In this document: positions 1-9,073 of the stretch, piece after piece
Layout of the letters: the number at the start of each line of letters is the position of its first letter
Position numbering within the stretch: the first letter of the stretch is position 1
NCBI RefSeq assembly: GCF_900109665.1
Contig: NZ_FOAO01000009.1
Span: forward strand, 115,634 to 179,633
DNA: 64,000 nucleotides
Direction of reading: 5' to 3'
Source: Blastococcus sp. DSM 46786
GTDB taxonomy: Bacteria > Actinomycetota > Actinomycetes > Mycobacteriales > Geodermatophilaceae
Position numbers and translations under genes: made by a program
Notes under the pieces: model-generated
The model's input: only the letters and a program-made list of their open reading frames with translations
What the model was told of the DNA's origin: nothing
Database searches by the model: none

Positions 1-751
1 AGGCGAACTTCGCCGGGGCGCCGCGACGGATGGCCTCGTCGGCCATGTCGAAGTCGAGCAGCAGCATGAACGCCGCGATTCCGATCATCAGCAGGCTGAA
101 GCCGATCGCGACTGCACCGCCCGACCGAAGGCCCAGCGGGTCACCGGTGGTGAAGATGCCGACGATCCAGTTGGTGACCAGCAGCACCAACGCACCGATG
201 AGCGCACCGACCACCCAGCGGGTGAGCTTGGGGGTGACCCGGATGGCACCGGTCTTGTAGATCACGAGCATGCCGGCGAAGACACCGAAGGTGCCGATCA
301 CCGCCTGCATCACGATGCCGGGGTAGAGGTCGTTGAACGCCTCGCTGATCGCACCCAGCGCGACGCCGTAGAGGCCGCCGTAGGCGAGGGTCGCGACCGG
401 GTTGGCGATCTGCTTGAACGCGATCACCAGGCCGAGCACGAAGGCGACCAGGACCGACGGCAGGGCCAGGCCCCACGCCAGCTCCTGAGGCAGGAGTGCC
501 CAGGTGACCGCCGCGGAGGCGACGGTGACCAGGAAGGACAGACCCGTCTTCTGGACGACGTCGTCCATCGTCATGTAGCGCGTGGCCTCGCTCGTCCCGT
601 ACGGGGACGGCGCGGCGTACGGGTCCTGCTGGGGCGCGGGGGCCCCGTACTGGGGGGCGCCGTACTGGGACTGGTTGCCCCAACCGGCGTACTGCTGGCC
701 GGGGCCCGCGTTGCCGAACCCACGGCTGAACGCCGGGTTCCTACTGGCCAT
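1..751 (-). CDS. Bax inhibitor-1 / YccA family membrane protein (3' end cut by window)
   Basis: Integral membrane protein of the Bax-inhibitor-1 superfamily (YccA/YetJ-like); family members are implicated in Ca2+/H+ leak and membrane-protease modulation, but the substrate here cannot be read. The start ATG at 751 follows GAGGAG with 6-nt spacing; another ATG at 757 abuts the SD and is less likely. The first 50 or so residues are a Tyr/Gly/Pro/Gln-rich cytoplasmic tail (repeated QYGAP), followed by at least six hydrophobic segments. About 250 codons are visible and the stop lies beyond position 1. It diverges from the aminotransferase at 1041. Codon use matches its neighbours. The identity rests on the tail plus the run of transmembrane helices. 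Confidence 0.85.
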   Translation of the reverse strand, partial: MASRNPAFSRGFGNAGPGQQYAGWGNQSQYGAPQYGAPAPQQDPYAAPSPYGTSEATRYMTMDDVVQKTGLSFLVTVASAAVTWALLPQELAWGLALPSVLVAFVLGLVIAFKQIANPVATLAYGGLYGVALGAISEAFNDLYPGIVMQAVIGTFGVFAGMLVIYKTGAIRVTPKLTRWVVGALIGALVLLVTNWIVGIFTTGDPLGLRSGGAVAIGFSLLMIGIAAFMLLLDFDMADEAIRRGAPAKFA

Positions 752-1040
752 CGTCATCTCCTCGAGGTGACTCGTCGGTCGTGGAGCCTGATCGCGCACT
801 CCACTCGGTCAGGTCAACGCCCGACACGCCCACAGCGTTCCACAGCCGGCCGCAATCCGGCTCACCCCCGTGGGTGCGGGTCGGATCCGTTGTCGCCGGG
901 GAGCCACCCGCGCCGTCTCCCGCGCCGGCGATGAGCGCTCGCCGAGCGGACCGCGCGGGGCCTGCCCGATGCTGTCCTGGCCGCGGCCGACCGCTTCCCA
1001 GCAGCACCGGCCGGCCGACCGCCCCGATCGGAGCCTCCCC

Positions 1041-2276
1041 ATGACCGCCGACGCGCCAGGCCCCGCCGTCGAGGGGCGGCCGCCCAACCCCTTCCTGCAG
1101 GTGACCCTGGACGAGCTGCGCCGCAGGACGAGCACCAAGTGGCGCACCTACCCGCCCGACGTGCTGCCGCTGTGGGTAGCGGAGATGGACGTCCTGCTGG
1201 CACCCGCCGTCCGGGAGGCGCTGCACCGCGCGGTCGAGACGGGCGACACCGGCTACCCCGCGGGTCAGGAGTACCCGGAGGCGGTGGCCGCCTTCGCGGC
1301 CGACCGGTGGGGCTGGACCGGCGTCGACCCGGCCCGCACGGCGCTCGTGCCCGACGTGATGACCGGCATCGTGGAGGTGCTCCGCCTCCTCACCGGCCCC
1401 GGCGACGTCGTGGTGGTGACCCCGCCGGTGTACGCGCCCTTCTACGCCTTCCTCGAGCACGCGGACCGCGCGGTGGCGGAAGCGCCGCTGGACGCGTCCG
1501 GCCGCCTGGACCTGCAGGCGCTGGAAGCCGCCTTCGCCGGGGCCCGCGCCCGTTGTGCCCATCCGGCCTTCCTGCTCTGCAACCCGCACAACCCCACCGG
1601 CGCCGTGCACACCCGCGCGGAGCTGGAGGCCGTCGCCGCGCTCGCCCGGCGGCACGGCGTGCGGGTCGTCTCCGACGAGATCCACGCACCGCTCGTCCTC
1701 CCCGGCGTCCGCTTCGTGCCCTACCTGAGCGTCGCCGACGACGGCTTCGCGCTGGTGTCGGCGTCGAAGGCGTGGAACCTCGCCGGCCTCAAGGCGGCCG
1801 TTGTGGTCGCCGGGCCGGAGGCGGCCGGGGACCTGGCCCGCCTGCCCGAGGAGGTCGGCCACGGGCCCAGCCACCTCGGCGTCCTCGCGCACACCGCGGC
1901 CTTCCGCGACGGGGGCGGCTGGCTGGACGCCCTGCTCGCCGCCCTGGACGAGAACCGGCGGCTGCTGCAGCAACTCGTGGCCGAGCACCTGCCGACGGCG
2001 GCGCTGCGCGCACCGGAGGGGACCTACCTGGGCTGGCTGGACTGCCGCCCGCTGGGCCTCCCGCCGGAAGCGCCCAGCAGCGGCCTCGCCGTCGTGAGCG
2101 ACCTCGACGGGCCGGCCCGGTTCTTCCTCGACCACGCGCGGGTGGCCCTGAGCTCGGGCCACGTCTTCGGCACCGGGGGCGCCGGGCACGTGCGCATCAA
2201 CCTCGCCACCTCGCCCGCCGTGCTGACCGAGGCGCTGACGCGCATGGGCCGGGCGGCCACGGCCCGGACCGGGTAG
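1041..2276 (+). CDS. MalY/PatB-family PLP-dependent aminotransferase (cystathionine beta-lyase-like)
   Basis: Fold-type I PLP enzyme of 411 residues. The order of motifs is that of MalY/PatB: an N-terminal [24 protein letters not shown] near the middle, SDEIHAPL, and the Schiff-base lysine in [14 protein letters not shown] at Lys243, with a C-terminal RINLATS arginine for the carboxylate. MalY/PatB proteins usually cleave cystathionine or cysteine conjugates (C-S lyase) or transaminate; which one applies here is not readable. The reading frame stays open upstream to 870, but family length and N-terminal sequence fit ATG 1041. No clear Shine-Dalgarno is visible. It appears to be a single-gene unit, with the stop followed after 10 nt by the convergent tRNA. 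Confidence 0.9.
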   Translation: MTADAPGPAVEGRPPNPFLQVTLDELRRRTSTKWRTYPPDVLPLWVAEMDVLLAPAVREALHRAVETGDTGYPAGQEYPEAVAAFAADRWGWTGVDPARTALVPDVMTGIVEVLRLLTGPGDVVVVTPPVYAPFYAFLEHADRAVAEAPLDASGRLDLQALEAAFAGARARCAHPAFLLCNPHNPTGAVHTRAELEAVAALARRHGVRVVSDEIHAPLVLPGVRFVPYLSVADDGFALVSASKAWNLAGLKAAVVVAGPEAAGDLARLPEEVGHGPSHLGVLAHTAAFRDGGGWLDALLAALDENRRLLQQLVAEHLPTAALRAPEGTYLGWLDCRPLGLPPEAPSSGLAVVSDLDGPARFFLDHARVALSSGHVFGTGGAGHVRINLATSPAVLTEALTRMGRAATARTG

Positions 2277-2286
2277 GCCGGCGTCG

Positions 2287-2360
2287 TGCCCCCGGTCGGG
2301 TTCGAACCGACACTGGGACCCTTTTAAGGGGCCTGCCTCTGCCAGTTGGGCTACGGGGGC
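2287..2360 (-). tRNA. tRNA with anticodon UAA (Leu codon UUA) but short variable arm
   Basis: The minus strand folds into a cloverleaf: acceptor GCCCCCG pairs with CGGGGGC, U8 A9, D stem GCCC/AGGC (one C-A mismatch) with GG in the loop, anticodon stem GGCCC/GGGTC (one G-U), loop CTTAAAA, five-base variable region CCAGT, T arm GTCGG-TTCGAAC-CCGAC, discriminator A. U33 is followed by UAA, which reads UUA. The loop CTTAAAA is the one I recall for actinobacterial bldA tRNA-Leu(UAA), but leucine tRNAs are class II with a long variable arm and this one is class I; its acceptor and D arm look more like tRNA-Lys. No CCA is encoded. That it is a tRNA is near certain; the charged amino acid is not. Confidence 0.8.
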
Positions 2361-2403
2361 GCGGGAGGCACGGTAGCGGGCCGGGTACCTCACGGCCCGC
2401 TGA

Positions 2404-3165
2404 TCAGCTCGACGCCAGCTCGGTCGCCCGGGCCAGGACGGCGTCCAGCATCGGCTCGGTGAGCTTGCCGGTGAAGGTGTTCTGCTGGCTGACGTGGTAG
2501 CTGCCCAGCAGGGCCAGCGGGCCGCGGGGGCCGGTCAGCGGCACCTCGACGCCGTGCCCGAACACCGGCCGCGGGCGGGGCAGCGCGTATCCCGCGGCGG
2601 CGAGCACCGGCCACAGCGCCGTCCAGCCGAAGCCGCCCAGCACCACGACCACCCGCAGCCGCGGCAGCAGCTCCAGCTCGCGGGCCAGCCAGGGCGAGCA
2701 GGTGTCCCGCTCCTCGGGCGTGGGGGCGTTGGCCGGCGGGGCGCAGCGCACCGCGGCGGCCACCCGCACGTCGGTGAGTTCCAGCCCGTCGCCGACGTGC
2801 GTGGACGTCGGCTGGCTGGCCAGGCCCGCGCGCCACAGCGCGGCGAAGATCCAGTCGCCGCTGCGGTCGCCGGTGAACACCCGGCCGGTGCGGTTGCCCC
2901 CGTGCGCGGCGGGGGCGAGGCCGACGACGGCGATCCGCGCGTCGGCCGGGCCGAGCCCCGGTACCGGCCGGCCCCAGTACTCCTCGTCGCGGAACGAGGC
3001 GCGCTTGACGCGGGCCACCTCCTCCCGCCACGCCACCAGCCGCGGGCAGGCGTAGCAGCCGGAGATGCGCTCGTCGAGCACGGGCAGCTCGCGGGCTCCC
3101 CGGGCGCTGCGCACCACGCCCGGGGGCGTGCGGGTGACGGGGAACCCGCCGGCATCTAGGGGCAT
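2404..3165 (-). CDS. Uracil-DNA glycosylase, family 5 (UdgB type)
   Basis: Removes uracil (and in this family also some other deaminated bases) from DNA as the first step of base-excision repair. 253 residues. The catalytic/uracil-binding motif is GLAPAAHGGNRTGR with an Ala where family 1 enzymes have Asp, typical of family 5; the minor-groove motif is SYHVSQQNTFTGK. Four cysteines (Cys37 and Cys40 in CYACPRL, then RCAPP and DTCSPW) are placed to hold a 4Fe-4S cluster. The only in-frame ATG, at 3165, lies inside a palindromic repeat, with a TAG stop just upstream in the same frame; a GTG at 3117 is the alternative, and the first 16 residues carry no conserved motif. It follows ppx by 56 nt on the same strand. 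Confidence 0.9.
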   Translation of the reverse strand: MPLDAGGFPVTRTPPGVVRSARGARELPVLDERISGCYACPRLVAWREEVARVKRASFRDEEYWGRPVPGLGPADARIAVVGLAPAAHGGNRTGRVFTGDRSGDWIFAALWRAGLASQPTSTHVGDGLELTDVRVAAAVRCAPPANAPTPEERDTCSPWLARELELLPRLRVVVVLGGFGWTALWPVLAAAGYALPRPRPVFGHGVEVPLTGPRGPLALLGSYHVSQQNTFTGKLTEPMLDAVLARATELASS

Positions 3166-3224
3166 AGGAAGCTATACAGGCGTCCTGGGCGCGAAAACCA
3201 CACGTAAAGCTTCCTATGCCCCTA
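3157..3224. repeat. Palindromic repeat family I, copy A
   Basis: Imperfect inverted repeat: arms 3157-3177 and 3204-3224 pair at 20 of 21 positions (core GGCATAGGAAGCT(A/T)TAC) around a 26-nt loop. The same arms occur at 50253-50316 and 51324-51382. This copy fills the ppx-udgB gap; its edges contribute the TAG stop of ppx and the ATG of udgB. It could act as a terminator or RNA-stabilising hairpin. Confidence 0.9.
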
Positions 3225-4172
3225 AGGGCGCGCCAGGCGCAGGGCGATGCCGTCGAGGATGTCGTGCTCGCTGACGGTGACCTCGGCCAGCCCGAACTCG
3301 TCCATGAGCACCCGCAGGATCAGCGCCCCGGCGCCGATCACGTCGACCCGGCCCGGGTGCATGACCGGCTCGGCCGCCCGGCGCTCCCGCGTCGCGGCGA
3401 GGAGGTCCGCCGACACCCGGCGGACGTCGGCCACCGGGATGCGCGAGCCGTGGATCGCCACCGAGTCGTAGGCGGGCAACCCCAGCGCGAGCGCCGCCAC
3501 GGTGGTCACCGACCCGGCCAGCCCGACCAGGCTCGCCGCCTTGCCCACCGGCACGTCGGCGGTCACCTGGGCCAGCGCGGCGCGGATGTCGCGCTCGGTG
3601 CGCGCGACCTGCTCGGCGGTGGGCGGGTCGTCGTGCAGGTGCCGCTCGGTGAGCCGCACGCAGCCGATGTCGACCGAGCGGGCCGCGGTCACGCCGTCGC
3701 CGTCCCCGAGCACGAACTCGGTGGAGCCGCCGCCGATGTCGACGACCAGCCAGGGGGCGGGCGCCGGCTCCAGCCCGTGGGCGGCGGCCGCGTCCGCGAC
3801 CGAACCGGTCGCGCCCAGGAAGGAGAGCTCCGCCTCCTCCCGGCCGGTCACGACGTCGGCCGTGCGGCCGAGCGTGCTGCGCACCATGTCCTCGAAGTCG
3901 GCGCGGTTGGCCGCGTCCCGGGTGGCGCTGGTGGCGACCATCCGGACGTCGGTGGCACCCAGCTCGCGAGCCTGCGCGGCGTACTCGGCGAGCACCACGC
4001 GGGTGCGCTCGATCGCCTCCGGCGCCAGCCGTCCGGTGGCGTCGACCCCCTGGCCGAGCCGCACGACCTCCATCCGCCGCAGCAGGTCGGTGTGCCCGCC
4101 CTGCGGCGGGACGTCGGCCACGAGCAGCCGGATGGAGTTCGTGCCGCAGTCGATGGCGGCCACCCGCGTCAC
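3222..4172 (-). CDS. Ppx/GppA exopolyphosphatase-family phosphatase
   Basis: Hydrolyses polyphosphate ends or (p)ppGpp-type substrates; in actinobacteria members of this family are linked to polyphosphate and stringent-response control. 316 residues of the ASKHA fold: phosphate-1 motif AIDCGTNSIRLL at the N-terminus, phosphate-2 motif VVDIGGGSTEF near residue 140, and a GLAGSVTT adenosine-like motif. It is the short, single-domain form without the C-terminal HD domain of E. coli Ppx. The start is GTG at 4172, overlapping the TGA of the DUF501 gene by four bases (GTGA), which implies translational coupling. The TAG stop is formed by the edge of palindromic repeat copy A. Gene order eno, divIC-like, DUF501, ppx is conserved in actinobacteria. 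Confidence 0.93.
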   Translation of the reverse strand: MTRVAAIDCGTNSIRLLVADVPPQGGHTDLLRRMEVVRLGQGVDATGRLAPEAIERTRVVLAEYAAQARELGATDVRMVATSATRDAANRADFEDMVRSTLGRTADVVTGREEAELSFLGATGSVADAAAAHGLEPAPAPWLVVDIGGGSTEFVLGDGDGVTAARSVDIGCVRLTERHLHDDPPTAEQVARTERDIRAALAQVTADVPVGKAASLVGLAGSVTTVAALALGLPAYDSVAIHGSRIPVADVRRVSADLLAATRERRAAEPVMHPGRVDVIGAGALILRVLMDEFGLAEVTVSEHDILDGIALRLARP

Positions 4173-4729
4173 GCGTCGTCCCCGGGTAGGGCGCAGGGCC
4201 CCTTCGCCCACCACTCCCCCATCCCGGCGACGGCACGGTCGCCGATCGGGTTGACGCCGGGGCCGGCGGCCAGCGCGTGACCCGCGAGCGCGTGCAGGCA
4301 CTTGACCCGGTCGGGCATGCCGCCGGCGGTCGCGCGCGTGGGCAGCACGTCCTTCGCGTCGCGCGCGGCGAGGTAGGCCTCGTGCGCGGCCCGGTAGCCG
4401 GCCGCGAGCTCGGGGTCGGTGCCGAGCTCCTCCTGCCAGTCCCGCATCCGGCCCGTGGACTCCAGCCGGCTCGCGGCGGCCGAGGCCCGCGGGCAGGTCA
4501 GGTAGTACAGGGTCGGGAACGGGGTGCCGTCCTCCAGCCGCGGCGAGGTCTCGACGACGTCCGGCTGGCCGCAGGGGCACCGGTGCGCGACGCCGACCAG
4601 CGCCCGTGGCGGGCGGCCGAGCTGCCGGGCGACGACCTCCCGGTCCTCCTCGCTGACGGGGCTGGAGCGGCCCGGCTGCGGGGGCCCGGGGCGAGCGTGC
4701 GAGGTCTGGGGGGCAGCGGGGTCCTTCAT
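4169..4729 (-). CDS. DUF501 domain protein; N-terminus encoded by a dispersed repeat
   Basis: 186-residue conserved actinobacterial protein of unknown biochemical role (DUF501). The domain begins around residue 27 with EEDREVVARQLGRPPRALVGVA and contains CPCGQP, TLYYLTCPRA, and a C-terminal DRVKCLHALAGHALA segment; the cysteines and histidines could bind metal. Its neighbours are the divIC-like gene (1-nt gap) and ppx (GTGA overlap), so it is in an operon with eno, the divisome protein and the phosphatase. Residues 1 to about 20 (Pro/Ala-rich) lie wholly in repeat family II copy 1, and the ATG is three bases from its edge; a start further in, nearer the domain, is possible but I see no better ribosome site. 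Confidence 0.85.
   Translation of the reverse strand: MKDPAAPQTSHARPGPPQPGRSSPVSEEDREVVARQLGRPPRALVGVAHRCPCGQPDVVETSPRLEDGTPFPTLYYLTCPRASAAASRLESTGRMRDWQEELGTDPELAAGYRAAHEAYLAARDAKDVLPTRATAGGMPDRVKCLHALAGHALAAGPGVNPIGDRAVAGMGEWWAKGPCALPGDDA
4669..4726. repeat. Hairpin repeat family II, copy 1 (inside DUF501 coding region)
   Basis: On the minus strand this reads AAGGACCCCGCTGCCCCCC, then CTCGCACGCTCG, then a GC-rich closing arm with GCAGCCGGGCC. It matches copies at 10081-10138 and 13767-13825. Outer arms can pair with one mismatch. It encodes residues 2 to about 20 of the DUF501 protein. Confidence 0.8.
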
Positions 4730-4730
4730 C

Positions 4731-5333
4731 TCACTCCGCCGTCCCCTCGTCGTCCTGCGCGCCGTCCCCGCCGTCGGCCTCGGCCACCGACCGCATCAGC
4801 CCCTCGTACCAGGGCAGCGGCCCCGGGTCCGCGGCCGCTGCCGCCGCCGCGAACGTGCCGGCGTCGCCCTCGACGGCCTCGCCGTCGACGACGAGGACCA
4901 GCCGGTCACCGGGCAGCACGTAGGACAGCCGCTCCCGCGCCTGCCGCTGGGCGTAGACGGGGTCGGACTGCAGCTCCAGCTGCCCCTGCAGCGCGGTGAC
5001 CCGTTCGTCGAGCTGCCGGCCCTCGGCGGCGAGCCGGGCGAGCTCGGCCTGGCCGGCCAGGTACTGCCGGATCGGCCCGGCCAGGGTGAGCGCGAGCAGC
5101 AGCACGAGGCCGACGAGCACCACGGCGCGGCCGGTGAACAACGGGCGGCGCCGCGGCGCGGCCGCGGTGGACGGACGGCGTTCCGGGCGGCGGTTGGGCC
5201 GCCGCTGCGCGGGCCGGCTGGGCGCCCCCGAGCGCAACCCGGTGCGGACCGGCCGCGAGTGGTGCACGCGCGGCACCCGGCCGGTCGCGCGCCGCCCCTC
5301 GTTCCCGCCCCGCCGGCCGCGGACGCTGCTCAT
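4731..5333 (-). CDS. FtsB/DivIC-family septum formation initiator
   Basis: Bitopic divisome protein expected to pair with FtsL and FtsQ at the septum. 200 residues: a long Arg/Pro-rich cytoplasmic tail (1-68), one transmembrane helix (about 69-88, RAVVLVGLVLLLALTLAGPI), then an extracytoplasmic coiled coil (about 90-118) leading into RQARERLSYVLPGDRLVLVV, the hallmark of actinobacterial FtsB/DivIC. The C-terminus is Ala/Asp/Glu-rich and probably disordered. Start ATG 5333 follows a GGGGG run. It lies 10 nt downstream of eno and 1 nt upstream of DUF501. The long basic N-tail is common in actinobacteria. Confidence 0.9.
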   Translation of the reverse strand: MSSVRGRRGGNEGRRATGRVPRVHHSRPVRTGLRSGAPSRPAQRRPNRRPERRPSTAAAPRRRPLFTGRAVVLVGLVLLLALTLAGPIRQYLAGQAELARLAAEGRQLDERVTALQGQLELQSDPVYAQRQARERLSYVLPGDRLVLVVDGEAVEGDAGTFAAAAAAADPGPLPWYEGLMRSVAEADGGDGAQDDEGTAE

Positions 5334-5343
5334 CGCCCCCCGC

Positions 5344-6630
<1,287 letters not shown>

Positions 6631-6683
6631 CTAACCAGCCGGAAGGGCCGGTGCGGCGCTCACCCGGCCGCGCCCCGCCCGGA

Positions 6684-8033
6684 TCAGGGCGCGGGCGGGG
6701 CCGGCCTCTGCTCCGCGGTCCCCCCGTCGGCGGCCGCCCGGTCGTTGCGGGCGCGCTCGGCCTGGTCCTCCTCGCTCGGCCCGGTGAACGCCTGCGAGCG
6801 CCGGCGCGCCTCGAGGCTGCCGGTGAACAGCCCCTCGTTGGAGGCCGGCCCCCGGTCGGCCGGCCGGGCCGGGCGGGGTGCGGTGCGCGGGTCGGGAGCG
6901 GGGCGCGGTCCGCGCCGACCGGCGGTCTCGTAGCCGGGCGCCCCCTCGTTGCGGACGCGGGGCAGGGCGTGCGGCGCCTCCCGTTGCAGCCAGCCGACCA
7001 GCCCCTCGCGGACGGCGCAGCGCAGGTCCCACAGCGTCCCCGCGTCCTGGGCGCTGACCAGCACCCGCACCCGCACGAGCGAGCCGACGGCGTCGGTGAC
7101 CTGCAGGACCTTGACCCGCTCGTCCCAGTTCTCGTCCCCGGCGACGAGGCGGTCGAGCTCCTCGCGCATCCGGTCGAACGGCGTCGTCCAGTCGACGTCG
7201 AGCTCGACCGCGCCGAGGACGGCGGACTCCTTGCGGGTCCAGTTCTCGAACGGCGTGGTGGTGAAGTAGGTCGAGGGGAGCACCAGGCGCCGGTCGTCCC
7301 AGAGGTGCACGACGACGTAGGTGAGGGTGATCTCCTCGATCCGCCCCCACTCCTCCTCCACGACGACCACGTCGTCGACGCGGATGGCGTCGGTGAACGC
7401 CAGCTGCAGGCCGGCGAAGACGTTGGCCAGCGAGGTCTGCGCGGCCAGGCCGGCGACGATGGAGATGACGCCCGCGCTGGCCAGGATGCTGGCGCCGGCG
7501 GCGCGGGCACCGGGGAAGGTCAGCAGCATCGCGGCGAGGGTGAGCACGGCGACGAGGACGACGGCCAGCCGGCGCAGCAGCGAGATCTGGGTGCGCACCC
7601 GCCGGGCGTGCCGGTTGTCCGCGACGTCGACGTCGTACCGGGCCAGCCAGGCGTCGGCCGCGACGAAGACGGCCACCGCGACCAGCCAGCCGATGGTCGC
7701 GATCACCGCCAGGGCCAGCACGTGGACGACGACCTCCGTCCAGTCCCCCAGGTCGTCGGCGGCCTCCAGCACGACGGTCAGCGCCACCAGCACCAGCAGC
7801 GCGCGCAGCGGGGTGCGGCCCCGGCGGGAGAGGTCGGCGGTCACGGGCGAGCCACGGCCCACCCGGCGGACCACGACGCCGATGAGGACGCCGAGCAGCC
7901 AGGCCGCCAGGGCCGCGCCGGCGAGGACGAGGGCGACCTGCCAGGGCTCCGACGGGATCAGCCCGGAGACGCCTTCGACGGCCTCGTCGGGCCCGACCGG
8001 GTCGGTCGCGGGGGCGGACAGCGTGGCGGGCAG
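6684..8033 (-). CDS. MscS-family mechanosensitive ion channel; probable CTG start
   Basis: Small-conductance mechanosensitive channel protein that releases solutes on hypo-osmotic shock. About 449 residues if started at CTG 8033: TM1 about 32-55, further helices around ALLVLVALTVVLEAA and VVVHVLALAVIATIGWL, the pore-lining helix GASILASAGVISIVAGLAAQ, then the MscS beta domain (LANVFAGLQLAFTDAIRVDD onwards) and a long disordered Pro/Arg/Glu tail after about residue 360. The frame is open from 8054, and from there down to 7877 it contains no ATG, GTG or TTG. The first such codon, GTG 7874, would delete TM1. CTG 8033 has AGGAG eight bases upstream. The family is certain; the start is inferred. 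Confidence 0.85.
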   Translation of the reverse strand: MPATLSAPATDPVGPDEAVEGVSGLIPSEPWQVALVLAGAALAAWLLGVLIGVVVRRVGRGSPVTADLSRRGRTPLRALLVLVALTVVLEAADDLGDWTEVVVHVLALAVIATIGWLVAVAVFVAADAWLARYDVDVADNRHARRVRTQISLLRRLAVVLVAVLTLAAMLLTFPGARAAGASILASAGVISIVAGLAAQTSLANVFAGLQLAFTDAIRVDDVVVVEEEWGRIEEITLTYVVVHLWDDRRLVLPSTYFTTTPFENWTRKESAVLGAVELDVDWTTPFDRMREELDRLVAGDENWDERVKVLQVTDAVGSLVRVRVLVSAQDAGTLWDLRCAVREGLVGWLQREAPHALPRVRNEGAPGYETAGRRGPRPAPDPRTAPRPARPADRGPASNEGLFTGSLEARRRSQAFTGPSEEDQAERARNDRAAADGGTAEQRPAPPAP

Positions 8034-8106
8034 CGGACCGGCTCCTCTCGGGGATCAGCGCAGGTGGAGCGGGACTGCCCACGCTAGCCAGCCGGGGCGC
8101 CGCCCG

Positions 8107-9042
8107 TCAGGCGGAGGTCCCCCGGTCGGGGCGGTCCGCCGCGGCGGCGTCCAGCTCCCCGGCGTAGCGGCGCACCGCCTCGCGCAGCGCGTCCTCCACG
8201 TCCCACCCGCGCGCCTCGGCGGCGGCGACGACGGCCAGCAACCGCTCGCCGAGCGCCTCGGGGCTCGCGTCGGCCAGCTCGGCCGGCTCGGGGCTGGGGA
8301 ACCCCGCCCGCCCGGCCCGGCGCACCAGGGCCGCGCCCCACGAGGCAGCCGGCTGCGAGCGGGAGACCCCCTCGGTGGGCGAGCGGCGCTGCTTCTCGGC
8401 CTTCTTGATCTCCTCCCAGCCCGCCTCGACCTGCGCGACGTCACGCGGCCCCGCGTTCCCGAACACGTGCGGGTGGCGGCGGACCAGCTTGTCCACCAGG
8501 TCGCCGGCGACGTCGTCGACGTCGAAGCGCCGCCCGTCCCCCGCCTCGGCGGCGACGCGGGCGTGGAACACCACCTGCAGCAGGACGTCGCCCAGCTCCT
8601 CGCGCATCGCGACCGGGTCGTCGTCGACGATCGCGTCGTAGGCCTCGTGCGCCTCCTCCAGCAGGTAGCCGCGCAGCGAGGCGTGGGTCTGCTCGGCGTC
8701 CCAGGGGCACCCGCCGGGCGAGCGCAGCCGGTCCATGACCGCGACGACGTCGAGCAGCCGCGCACCGGGCGGCGCCGGCGCTCCGACCACCGCCGGCACC
8801 CCGGGGAAGGCGGCCGCCTCGTCCGGCGACGCCAGGCAGACGACGTCGTCCGCGCGGGCGGTCGCGGCCGCGGCGCCGGGCAGCTCCTCGACCGCGACGC
8901 CGGCGGCCCGCAGCATCGCCGCCTCCGCCCCGGCACCCGGCAGCGCGACGACCACCCGGGGTCCGGTCACCGCCGTCCAGCCGTCCGCGCCCAGGAGCGC
9001 GGGGAGCCGGGGGTCGACGGTGACGACGAGGGCGACGGGCAC
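8107..9042 (-). CDS. mazG: MazG nucleoside triphosphate pyrophosphohydrolase
   Basis: Hydrolyses (d)NTPs to monophosphates and pyrophosphate, sanitising the nucleotide pool (and possibly affecting ppGpp levels). 311 residues. The N-terminal about 90 residues form a variable nucleotide-binding-like extension (VALVVTVDPRLPALL...) as in mycobacterial MazG. The MazG domain follows: LRSPGGCPWDAEQTHASL, LLEEAHEAYDAI, EELGDVLLQVVFHA (metal-binding ExxD), and DLVDKLVRRHPHVFG. The C-terminal second MazG-like half is degenerate. Start GTG 9042. It sits between the SurA-like lipoprotein and the channel gene, downstream of mfd, as in mycobacteria. Confidence 0.93.
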   Translation of the reverse strand: MPVALVVTVDPRLPALLGADGWTAVTGPRVVVALPGAGAEAAMLRAAGVAVEELPGAAAATARADDVVCLASPDEAAAFPGVPAVVGAPAPPGARLLDVVAVMDRLRSPGGCPWDAEQTHASLRGYLLEEAHEAYDAIVDDDPVAMREELGDVLLQVVFHARVAAEAGDGRRFDVDDVAGDLVDKLVRRHPHVFGNAGPRDVAQVEAGWEEIKKAEKQRRSPTEGVSRSQPAASWGAALVRRAGRAGFPSPEPAELADASPEALGERLLAVVAAAEARGWDVEDALREAVRRYAGELDAAAADRPDRGTSA

Positions 9043-9073
9043 TCGCCCAGTCTCCGGGAGCCGGCGCCGGCGG

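Noticed and set aside
2287..2360. tRNA-Lys
   Set aside because: The acceptor and D arm resemble tRNA-Lys, but the loop gives UAA, not UUU or CUU, after U33.
7874..7876. GTG 7874 as the start of the MscS-like gene
   Set aside because: It would remove the first transmembrane helix, whose sequence continues in frame upstream.
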